The translations under genes were made by a program, and so were the position numbers. DNA of 18,592 nucleotides from UBA9732 sp031935845 (GTDB taxonomy: Bacteria; Spirochaetota; Spirochaetia; Sphaerochaetales; Sphaerochaetaceae), in contig JAJBWA010000108.1 in the NCBI GenBank assembly GCA_031935845.1, forward strand, positions 1 to 18,592, read 5' to 3'. Position 1 is the stretch's first letter. Every line of letters starts with the position of its first letter. Of the stretch, positions 1 through 6,060 are shown piece after piece. The notes beneath the pieces were generated by a model. The model was not told the DNA's origin. It saw nothing but the letters and a program-made list of their open reading frames with translations, and made no database searches.

Positions 1-245
1 AGGAACCATCCTTTCTTTTCATATGGTGCAGACTCGACGCCAAGGCATGTATAGCCAGTGGAGTTTACCGCATCCTTGAGCATCTGCGCATCCACGGGGT
101 CATCGGTCAGAAAGCTGGCCTCTTTCTTGCTCCGTGATGCACTGACCTTCTTGGCAGAAGGCACTGCCTTCCTGATTGTATCACAGATATGAACCTCGCA
201 CATCCCGCACATCATTCCGTCTATCTTCAGAGTTGTTCTGATCAT
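1..245 (-). CDS. Heavy-metal-associated (HMA) domain protein, 3' end outside window
   Basis: Reading the minus strand from an ATG at 245 gives at least 81 residues open to the window edge. The protein starts MIRTTLKIDGMMCGMC, the HMA metal-binding signature (MxCxxC, Cys13 and Cys16), which binds soft metals such as Cu(I) in copper chaperones and P-type ATPase N-termini. Further in, 'VNSTGYTC' resembles the last strand of the ferredoxin-like HMA fold, so about 70 residues form one domain. The sequence continues past it ('KKGWF') with no stop, so this may be a chaperone with a tail or the N-terminus of a metal-transporting ATPase; the window cannot decide. A Shine-Dalgarno-like GGAAGG lies about 8 bases before the ATG. 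The gene sits behind a hairpin terminator and two palindromes, suggesting metal- or stress-responsive control (inference). Confidence 0.82.
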   Translation of the reverse strand, partial: MIRTTLKIDGMMCGMCEVHICDTIRKAVPSAKKVSASRSKKEASFLTDDPVDAQMLKDAVNSTGYTCLGVESAPYEKKGWF

Positions 246-258
246 TGTTGCACCTTCC

Positions 259-290
259 AAAAAAGCGGAGGGCCCGCCATATGGCCCTCC
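259..290 (-). terminator. Rho-independent terminator or attenuator in the leader of the HMA gene
   Basis: On the minus strand an 8-bp perfect stem (plus-strand GGAGGGCC at 267-274 and GGCCCTCC at 283-290, 8-base loop) is followed by GC and six T. That is a classic intrinsic terminator. It ends the transcript arriving from the diguanylate cyclase gene, yet it lies just upstream of the HMA gene's ribosome binding site with no room for a promoter in between. Expression of the HMA gene therefore needs read-through, which makes it a possible attenuator. Confidence 0.75.
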
Positions 291-330
291 AGGTATTAGG
301 AATTTACTTCCAAAAGGAGACTCGGTAATA

Positions 331-367
331 GTTAGATGTCTCTAACCATGAATTAGAACACTCTAAC
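331..367. promoter_or_regulatory. Two 16-bp palindromes 21 bp apart, candidate operator
   Basis: GTTAGATGTCTCTAAC (331-346) and ATTAGAACACTCTAAC (352-367) share the pattern RTTAGA-N4-TCTAAC. The first has perfect 6-bp arms. Their centres are 21 bp apart, two helical turns, as expected for two protein dimers on one DNA face. A minus-strand -35-like TTGACC (378-383) lies just upstream, and a TCTAAT -10-like element (352-357) coincides with the second palindrome, although that 20-bp spacer is long. Repressor control of the HMA gene is the natural reading. The regulator family is unknown to me. Confidence 0.55.
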
Positions 368-414
368 CGGGGGTTTTGGTCAATATACGTACGATTGTTT
401 ACTTAAAAACTGAA

Positions 415-1836
415 CTAGCGGTTTTTCTTCATTGCGACCTTGTGCTCGTACATGTCTTCATCGGCACGCTTGAACACGCTGTTGACGCTGTCATCCTTCT
501 TTGCGTCATATACGGCATAGCCGCAGGCAGCCGACGGTTTCTCCCACAGCTGCAGGCCTTCGTTTGCGGAAACCTGCTCGACATTGTCCCTGAAACGCTT
601 CACCAGTCTTGCACAGGATGCAAGGGCCTCATCCCTGAGGATGACCACGAACTCGTCTCCTCCGAAGCGGAAGACCGGGCAGCCGTCGAACACCTTGTCG
701 ATGAGTCCTGCAAGATTCTTCAGCGTGACATCGCCCTTGTCATGGCCGTAGCGGTCGTTGATTACCTTGAGGTCATTCAGGTCAATCATAACGATGGCAA
801 ACGGACAGCCCTCGCACTCGAGATCCGTGATTGCAATCTCGTATGCACGCTTGTTGCTGAGTCCTGTCAGCGGGTCGATGTTGGCCTCGCGCCTGTAGAC
901 CTCGGCGTGCTCCTTTGCAGTCTCCAGGTCGCTTCTGGTTTCCATGAGGTTGTCATAGTAGTCCTTGATGTCCTTCTCCATGCGCTTCATGGAATCGGCC
1001 AGGGTCTGGATTTCGTCTCCGGTATGGATGTCTATTTCCGAGAACGTCATGCTGTTGACGGTGTATGATTTGGTTGCATCGGAAAGCCTGTTGATGGGAC
1101 GCACGATGGTGCGGTCGACGAAGAATATGGCAAGCAGACATGCCAGCACGGTGATGATGCCGAACACCAGGACGGACATCAGCAGGAGGTCGCGTTCCTT
1201 TGCCACTATTTCATTCATGGAGATGTCGACCGCGGCAAAGGCTATCCGTTCACCGTTGTCATCCCGTATGGCTGCTCCGGTAGTGACCAGATAGCCGTAC
1301 ATGTCTGTATGGGTTACGTTGGGATCGAAGATCCTGTCCGGATCAGATACGACAATCGGATCATACACAAACAGCGGATCCACGCACCCCGGAGGGCATG
1401 CATCCTCATAGGCTCCGTCCACAAGATAGACATAGCGTTTGTTGGGAAGGTCCAGCCAGACCACATACAGGCATTCGACGTCAATCACGTCCTGTACGCT
1501 TCTGAGTTGGTTCCTGAGGTAGATGAATTCCTCCGTCTCTTCTACCGAACTGTACTTGGACAGATACTCCTCGAATTCCGGGGTTCCCCAGTCATCGCTA
1601 AGGACTATCTTGTCCTGAGCCTTATAGATCTCAAGAATGTTGTCACGAAGGATCTGCACCTTTTCCCTGTCGAGTATCTGTGCCATGGCCTGGGTTATTT
1701 CCTGGGACCTGTCCTCATACTCGTTGGTGACAAGTGTGGAAATACCTCTGTCATACACGATGATTGCGGCAACTGCAATCAGAATGCCGACCAGTATGAT
1801 CATCAGGAATGCCTTGGCTTTCAGCGATAGTTTCAT
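415..1836 (-). CDS. Membrane-anchored diguanylate cyclase (GGDEF) with extracytoplasmic sensor
   Basis: 473 residues. It probably makes cyclic di-GMP from two GTP. A first membrane helix (about 8-28) and a second (about 217-240) enclose a roughly 190-residue extracytoplasmic region, a Cache-like sensor by position only. A HAMP linker (about 241-293) and a short coiled coil lead to the GGDEF domain from 321 (DPLTGLSNKRAY), with FGGDEF intact at 391-396 and DLNDLKVINDRYGH at 352-365. The allosteric inhibitory RxxD site expected a few residues before GGDEF is FDGC here, so product inhibition through that site is probably absent. The ATG is preceded by a purine-rich GGACAGG. The gene has its own promoter candidate and ends 125 bp before a terminator. 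Confidence 0.93.
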   Translation of the reverse strand: MKLSLKAKAFLMIILVGILIAVAAIIVYDRGISTLVTNEYEDRSQEITQAMAQILDREKVQILRDNILEIYKAQDKIVLSDDWGTPEFEEYLSKYSSVEETEEFIYLRNQLRSVQDVIDVECLYVVWLDLPNKRYVYLVDGAYEDACPPGCVDPLFVYDPIVVSDPDRIFDPNVTHTDMYGYLVTTGAAIRDDNGERIAFAAVDISMNEIVAKERDLLLMSVLVFGIITVLACLLAIFFVDRTIVRPINRLSDATKSYTVNSMTFSEIDIHTGDEIQTLADSMKRMEKDIKDYYDNLMETRSDLETAKEHAEVYRREANIDPLTGLSNKRAYEIAITDLECEGCPFAIVMIDLNDLKVINDRYGHDKGDVTLKNLAGLIDKVFDGCPVFRFGGDEFVVILRDEALASCARLVKRFRDNVEQVSANEGLQLWEKPSAACGYAVYDAKKDDSVNSVFKRADEDMYEHKVAMKKNR

Positions 1837-1879
1837 TACAGCACCTGTCCCCTGTCCTCGGAAAAACTCATTAGGAATG

Positions 1880-1909
1880 ATTATAGCCCTATTTTCCCGT
1901 TTTCCACAA
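1880..1909 (-). promoter_or_regulatory. Candidate promoter of the diguanylate cyclase gene
   Basis: On the minus strand a perfect TATAAT (1880-1885) lies 18 bp after TTGTGG (1904-1909). The leader to the ATG would be about 35 bases. A short inverted repeat, CACAA (1905-1909) with TTGTG (1916-1920), overlaps the -35. No experimental support is available. Confidence 0.5.
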
Positions 1910-1927
1910 CAAATATTGTGTTACGGC

Positions 1928-2830
1928 CTAAATGTTCCTGAGTATTGTCCTTACCAGAGCCCTGAACTCTTTCTTGACCCTGTTGGTCACTTCAATAAAC
2001 TCGAGGTGATCTATGGGTTTGTCCAGAATTCCCGCGGCCATGTTGGTCATGCAGCTGATTCCAAGTACTTTTATTCCACAGTGGGCAGCTGCTATCACCT
2101 CAGGGACGGTGGACATGCCCACGGCATCGGCACCGAGGATCCTTGCGGCCCGGATCTCTGCCGGAGTCTCGAAGTTGGGACCGGCAAAGTACATGTAGAC
2201 ACCCTCTTTCAGATCGATTCCCGAAGACGCGGCAGCTTCTCTTGCCACAGCCTGAAGGTCCTTGTCATAGACGGTCGTCATGTCAAAGAACCGTTCTCCC
2301 AGCTCATCAGCGTTTGGGCCTCTCAAGGGATTATCCGCAGCAAGCTTGATGTGATCCGTTATCATCATAAGGTTTCCCTCTTCCCAGTCCGCATTTACAC
2401 AGCCTGCGGAGTTGGTGATTATCACGGTCTCTACACCCAGGCGTCTCATCACCTGAAGCGGGAACACCAGCTGGGCCATCTCATAGCCTTCGTAATAGTG
2501 CACACGGCCCTGCATGCAGATCACGCTCTTGCCTTCAAGAGTACCGATGACAAGCTGACCGGCATGGCTTTCGACGGTGGAGACGGGGAAATAAGGGATG
2601 TCCTCGTATCGTATGATGACAGGATTCTCTATCTCGTCTCCCAGTCCTCCCAGTCCCGAACCGAGGATGAGTCCCACATCTATCTCCCTTCCGCCGGTCT
2701 TGGAACTGATGTATGAAGCCGCCTCGTCCAGCCTCTCGATAAGACTTGGCTGTGAAACGGTTCTGGTGGCACATGATGCCAGCATGACGATTGCAAGAAC
2801 CAGAATGAACGGAACGAAAATCCTTCTCAT
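1928..2830 (-). CDS. Purine nucleoside phosphorylase (trimeric class I) with lipoprotein signal peptide
   Basis: 300 residues. A signal peptide MRRIFVPFILVLAIVMLASC ends in a lipobox LASC with Cys20, followed by a complete class I purine nucleoside phosphorylase. Hallmarks are GSGLGGLG (57-64, phosphate loop), ESHAG (87-91), GRVHYYEG (108-115), NSAG (140-143), AGPNFET with Glu221, VGMSTVPEV (237-245, base/ribose pocket) and TN with Asn263, the residue linked to 6-oxopurine preference. The expected reaction is phosphorolysis of inosine/guanosine to base plus ribose-1-phosphate. Members of this family are normally cytoplasmic, so the lipoprotein signal is unusual. The start is supported by AAGGAG just upstream. 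The gene is divergent from the lipoprotein phosphatase. Fold and reaction are well supported; location and substrate are inferred. Confidence 0.9.
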   Translation of the reverse strand: MRRIFVPFILVLAIVMLASCATRTVSQPSLIERLDEAASYISSKTGGREIDVGLILGSGLGGLGDEIENPVIIRYEDIPYFPVSTVESHAGQLVIGTLEGKSVICMQGRVHYYEGYEMAQLVFPLQVMRRLGVETVIITNSAGCVNADWEEGNLMMITDHIKLAADNPLRGPNADELGERFFDMTTVYDKDLQAVAREAAASSGIDLKEGVYMYFAGPNFETPAEIRAARILGADAVGMSTVPEVIAAAHCGIKVLGISCMTNMAAGILDKPIDHLEFIEVTNRVKKEFRALVRTILRNI

Positions 2831-2850
2831 GGGTATGTCTCCTTTCAGTA

Positions 2851-2903
2851 AGTATAAGTATAGGAAATCGGACAGTTTCCCCGCAAGAGAAAAAACTGTT
2901 CCG
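2851..2903. promoter_or_regulatory. Divergent promoter region with inverted repeats between two lipoprotein genes
   Basis: For the minus-strand phosphorylase gene, a TATACT -10 (2857-2862, with a second copy at 2851-2856) lies 18 bp from TTGCGG (2881-2886). The spacer itself begins GGAAA and ends TTTCC (2863-2880). ACAGTTT (2872-2878) and AAACTGT (2893-2899) form a 7-bp inverted repeat across the -35. This is the only space between the divergent genes, so one regulator bound here could control both. Confidence 0.45.
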
Positions 2904-2919
2904 TAGACTTGGAGCGTGC

Positions 2920-2925
2920 TACAAT
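2920..2925 (+). promoter_or_regulatory. -10 element directly upstream of the lipoprotein phosphatase start
   Basis: TACAAT (5 of 6 consensus bases) ends six bases before the ATG at 2932. No convincing -35 is seen. No Shine-Dalgarno lies at normal spacing; the only GGAG ends 17 bases before the ATG. A transcript from this -10 would be leaderless. Confidence 0.4.
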
Positions 2926-2931
2926 CACACC

Positions 2932-4143
2932 ATGACCGGAAGAATCAGAAGAACAGCATTCACAATCCTCATCATCCTGATGGCCGCCCTGCTCCTCGTC
3001 ACGGGATGCAGGAGCACATCATCCCACGGCAGCAGAGAAGAAATCGTAGTCCAGATAGATTCCATGGACGCATTCACCAAGTTCGGCAACATCGCGCTGA
3101 ACATAAGGACACGTGATTTCTTCGCAAACACGGATTTCGAATACGGAGACGCCGTGAGGGTTCGTTTCCTGGACCAGGACATGGTTCTGCCGTTGGTGAG
3201 TGCATTCTCGCTTCTGGGCATCGGTGAAACCGGCATTGATGCCGAAGATCCGGATCCGACGGGACCGTCAGAAAAACTCATGCTGTTCACGAACCTCGCA
3301 GATTTCACCACAAGATACGGGATTGCATACCAGAGCCTTGATTCCGACGGAATGTGGTTCTGGACCCTTTCCGAAGGTCTGGAACTCCCGATTGACGTGA
3401 CGCTGACGCTGGAGGAGAAAGGCGCCTACCCGGAGTATGCGGGAGATCCCATGGTGATAAGCACATCCCGCTCCGATTATCTCCATCTTACCGATACGGA
3501 GTATGCGAACATCCGAATGGTCACCACCTCGGGATTCGGGAACTGCTTCTACAGGGGTTCCAGCCCCATAGACAGCAAGTTCAAAAGGGACATACTGGCC
3601 GATGCGACGATTGCGGAGATAGGTATCGACATATCCATAAACCTCTCCGATTCAAAGACCAAGGCAGAGAATATCAAGGGATTCTCCGACACCTACTATT
3701 CCAAGACATCGATCCTGTTCAACGAAATGGGCGTGGACTACAGGCAGGAATCCTTCAGGGACGGACTGAGGCGGGGCTTCCAGTACATAGCGGACAACGA
3801 GGGAGTCTATTACGTGCACTGCGCTCTGGGCAAGGACAGGACAGGATTGTTCTGCGCAATCCTGGAAGCCCTGATGGGAGCAAGCGCCGAAGAAGTGATA
3901 GAGGACTACATGAATACCTTCGTTTACTTCTACGGATTGCAGAAAGGCCCCATGTACGACAAGATAGCCGACACCAACATCTGCAATGCCCTGAAGGACA
4001 TGCTGGATCTGGACTGTGATTTCAGAGACGTCCCCACAGACCAGCTCACCCAGGCCACCTACAGCTTCCTACTGTCAATCGGCCTGTCCGACTCCGACAT
4101 AGCCAGTCTCAAGACCAACCTTGCCAGAGTCAGGACAGTGTAA
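2932..4143 (+). CDS. Lipoprotein with SAM-hydroxide-adenosyltransferase-like domain and tyrosine phosphatase domain
   Basis: 403 residues. The N-terminal signal ends in lipobox LVTGC (Cys26). Residues about 38-130 (FGNIALNI at 51-58, YGDAVRVRF at 71-79, then a proline-rich and serine-containing strand region) resemble the C-terminal domain of the DUF62 SAM hydroxide adenosyltransferase family, without its catalytic N-terminal domain. From about 195 the sequence is a bacterial tyrosine phosphatase: YRGSSP (207-212), then HCALGKDRTG (296-305), the CX5R signature with Cys297 and Arg303, and a helical C-terminus. It should remove phosphate from phosphotyrosine or small phosphoesters outside the cytoplasm. 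What the N-terminal domain binds is unknown. Convergent with the next gene, 31 bp apart. Confidence 0.85.
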   Translation: MTGRIRRTAFTILIILMAALLLVTGCRSTSSHGSREEIVVQIDSMDAFTKFGNIALNIRTRDFFANTDFEYGDAVRVRFLDQDMVLPLVSAFSLLGIGETGIDAEDPDPTGPSEKLMLFTNLADFTTRYGIAYQSLDSDGMWFWTLSEGLELPIDVTLTLEEKGAYPEYAGDPMVISTSRSDYLHLTDTEYANIRMVTTSGFGNCFYRGSSPIDSKFKRDILADATIAEIGIDISINLSDSKTKAENIKGFSDTYYSKTSILFNEMGVDYRQESFRDGLRRGFQYIADNEGVYYVHCALGKDRTGLFCAILEALMGASAEEVIEDYMNTFVYFYGLQKGPMYDKIADTNICNALKDMLDLDCDFRDVPTDQLTQATYSFLLSIGLSDSDIASLKTNLARVRTV

Positions 4144-4174
4144 CCGCTCCGAGCTTGGGCAGTAATACCCGGAC

Positions 4175-5452
4175 TCAGAACGGATAATAAGCTGCGTCGG
4201 AGAAATCCAGCAGGTTGGTGAATGAGACGCTGCCGTCTTTGGCCACGGTTATGATGGTTCCGCCTATGGTAAGCGGCATGGTATAGGAGCCCCTGCCGGT
4301 CTTCATGGCGTAAACGAAGTTGATGCCGTCGTATTTTATGTTGAAGCTGTTGGTGTGGTCGTGCCCTACCATGATGAAATCGGTTCCGACCTCCTTCATG
4401 GCCTTGAACATACCCTCCTCGTACGGCGGACAGCCCATGAACTCGTGCATCACCCCGTAGGAATCGGTGTAACCCTTGCGCCAGTGCATGCTGGAGAAAC
4501 TGCCGTAATAGCTCTGGGTGTATGCATAGACATTCCAGGCCTTCCAGTCATAGATATCCACAGGAATGCTGAACGCGGCCGATGCGGCATAGACATAACC
4601 GAAGGTTGGGATATGCATTATCACGCCGCTGGGAACTACATCGTCCACCGAATACTGGCTGGCGCTTCTGACCATCTGCTTGTACCACTCGATCTGGTTT
4701 CTGTTCAGACATGCATCCGAGGAATCATCGCCGTACCATCTCTGGTCTTCATAAAGCGGGTCGCTGTAGTCCTCACGGGAACCCGAGTTCATGAATATGA
4801 ACGTCCTGATTACGTGAAACTCATCGCCGTCTACCGCTACAAGGTTCACCACGTAGTTTCCTATGGAATCGGAACCGTTTTCCAGAATCCTGTTAAGACC
4901 CGCAGGGCCGTCCCTGTAGATGCAGTTTTCATAACTTCTGTAGATTTCGGACTGTTGGGAAATCGGGACACCGCTTCCGTAATACGAATCGTCATGGTTC
5001 CCGTACACGGGCGCCCAAGGCACTCCGAAGCTGTCCATCTGGGTGCAGATTGCATTCAGTGCTCCGGGGTCTCCGTCCCCTGTCTGGTCTCCGGTAAGCG
5101 TGATCATGTTGGGCTTTGCCAGTGATACAAGATTCTCGGTAGTCCTGAACATGAACTGGTATTCATGGTTCTGACTTGCAACATCCTCTGCCTCGAGCTG
5201 GACATCGGCAAAATTGAGGATCCTGAATTCATCCCTGTCTCCCATGTCGATGTTCACCACGTAATCCACATCGGCAACAACCTTGCCGTCTTCAAGATGA
5301 AGCGTGTACAGCGGGACATCTACATCCGGCACGTTGCGCAACGGAGGATTGTCTATCGGAGTGACGGGATGCCCCGGAAAGAGCTCGCTGCAGCTGCAGA
5401 GAACCGCAAGCGCACATATGATGATGGAAACAAGGCGGAATGAGGTTTTCAT
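4175..5452 (-). CDS. Lipoprotein calcineurin-type metallophosphoesterase
   Basis: 425 residues. The signal peptide ends in a lipobox-like LCSC (Cys21); Cys at the -2 position is unusual but tolerated in some lineages. The metal-binding blocks of the metallophosphoesterase fold are in order: FADVQ (81-85), LTGDQTGD (119-126), YGNHDD (150-155), a lone His280 in VIMHIP and GHDH (363-366). The first block is DxQ rather than the common DxH, as in some purple-acid-phosphatase-like and CPPED1-like members. It is likely an exported phosphomono- or diesterase; the substrate cannot be read from sequence. It is the second gene of an operon behind the flavodoxin (14-bp gap), with AGGGA near the ATG. It ends convergently with the lipoprotein tyrosine phosphatase. 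Confidence 0.88.
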   Translation of the reverse strand: MKTSFRLVSIIICALAVLCSCSELFPGHPVTPIDNPPLRNVPDVDVPLYTLHLEDGKVVADVDYVVNIDMGDRDEFRILNFADVQLEAEDVASQNHEYQFMFRTTENLVSLAKPNMITLTGDQTGDGDPGALNAICTQMDSFGVPWAPVYGNHDDSYYGSGVPISQQSEIYRSYENCIYRDGPAGLNRILENGSDSIGNYVVNLVAVDGDEFHVIRTFIFMNSGSREDYSDPLYEDQRWYGDDSSDACLNRNQIEWYKQMVRSASQYSVDDVVPSGVIMHIPTFGYVYAASAAFSIPVDIYDWKAWNVYAYTQSYYGSFSSMHWRKGYTDSYGVMHEFMGCPPYEEGMFKAMKEVGTDFIMVGHDHTNSFNIKYDGINFVYAMKTGRGSYTMPLTIGGTIITVAKDGSVSFTNLLDFSDAAYYPF

Positions 5453-5466
5453 GTTTTTCCCTGGCC

Positions 5467-5955
5467 TTATCCTACCCAGCGTCTGATGGCATCATCACAA
5501 GAAGCAGCATCCTGACCTTTGATGACTAGGCCCTTTTCCATTGTTCCGCCGCGGCGCTTTACAAGAGTCTCAAGCTCCATATCGGCAAGACCGAAGGCTC
5601 CTTCCTCATTGGTGCAGAAGAGTCTGACTTTCCTGCCTGTGAAATCGAGGCTGTCTATGAATGTGGCAATGACGCGCGGATAGCTTCTGTACCAGATCGG
5701 GAAGCCGATGTAGATCGTGTCGTATGCATCAAGGGTCTGGAGATGTCCTACGATCTCAGGCCTGAGGTTTCCGTCGATCTCGGCCTTGGCCCTCCTGCAG
5801 CACTCCTCATAGTCTGCCGGGTATTTCTCCTTGGGCTCGACCCTCAGGATATCGGCTCCGGTTATGGCTGCAATTTTCTCTGCAACGATCATCGTGTTGC
5901 CCTTTTTTGCAGAATTCTGTCCCTCGTATGAAAAATATGCTAAAAGACTTCCCAT
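5467..5955 (-). CDS. Flavodoxin-family protein
   Basis: 162 residues, the size of a short flavodoxin, and probably FMN-binding. It starts MGSLLAYFSYEGQNSAKKGNT, the usual beta-strand plus phosphate-loop region of flavodoxins of the 'flavodoxin_4' type, though the loop is longer than S/T-x-T-G-N-T. It continues with YPADYEEC (45-52) and the typical YDTIYIGFPIWY (78-89) that caps the flavin ring. It probably serves as a low-potential electron carrier or quinone/flavin-linked reductase. A good AGGAGG lies 6 bases before the ATG. It is the first gene of a two-gene operon with the lipoprotein phosphoesterase; no functional link is obvious. Divergent from the NhaC-type antiporter. Confidence 0.9.
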   Translation of the reverse strand: MGSLLAYFSYEGQNSAKKGNTMIVAEKIAAITGADILRVEPKEKYPADYEECCRRAKAEIDGNLRPEIVGHLQTLDAYDTIYIGFPIWYRSYPRVIATFIDSLDFTGRKVRLFCTNEEGAFGLADMELETLVKRRGGTMEKGLVIKGQDAASCDDAIRRWVG

Positions 5956-5978
5956 GATGTCCTCCTGTCAGTGCAGAC

Positions 5979-6007
5979 ATGTTAGCACAATAATCCGGAC
6001 CTGTCAT
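5979..6007 (-). promoter_or_regulatory. Promoter of the flavodoxin-phosphoesterase operon
   Basis: On the minus strand ATGACA (6002-6007, 5 of 6 bases of TTGACA) is 17 bp from TAACAT (5979-5984, 4 of 6 bases of TATAAT). The leader to the ATG at 5955 is about 18 bases and carries AGGAGG. Confidence 0.55.
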
Positions 6008-6040
6008 TTTCCGTTCATTTAATTCACCCTATCGGGACAC

Positions 6041-6057
6041 GCTGATGTATAATCAGC
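6041..6057 (+). promoter_or_regulatory. -10 element and overlapping palindrome at the antiporter start
   Basis: A perfect TATAAT (6048-6053) sits seven bases before the ATG at 6061. It is embedded in a palindrome with GCTGAT (6041-6046) and ATCAGC (6052-6057) arms and a 5-base centre. A TTCACC (6023-6028) could be the -35, though the 19-bp spacer is long. Transcription would start at or next to the ATG, and no Shine-Dalgarno is present. The palindrome would lie upstream of the transcript, so it acts as DNA if it acts at all. Confidence 0.5.
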
Positions 6058-6060
6058 CCT

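Noticed and set aside
331..367. GTTAGAT resembles the GTTRRRY core of integron attC sites
   Set aside because: The partner RYYYAAC is not met, there is no long imperfect hairpin with bulges, and no integrase or cassette pattern is visible.
1637..2716. Long plus-strand open frame opposite the cyclase and phosphorylase genes
   Set aside because: It is antisense to two well-supported genes, spans their junction and shows no recognisable domain or start signals.
4144..4174. Terminator between the convergent phosphatase and phosphoesterase genes
   Set aside because: Only broken GAG/CTC and GGG/CCC pairing with an internal mismatch and no T-tract.
4355..5125. Plus-strand open frame opposite the lipoprotein phosphoesterase
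   Set aside because: All metal-ligand motifs are on the minus strand; the plus frame has no family features.
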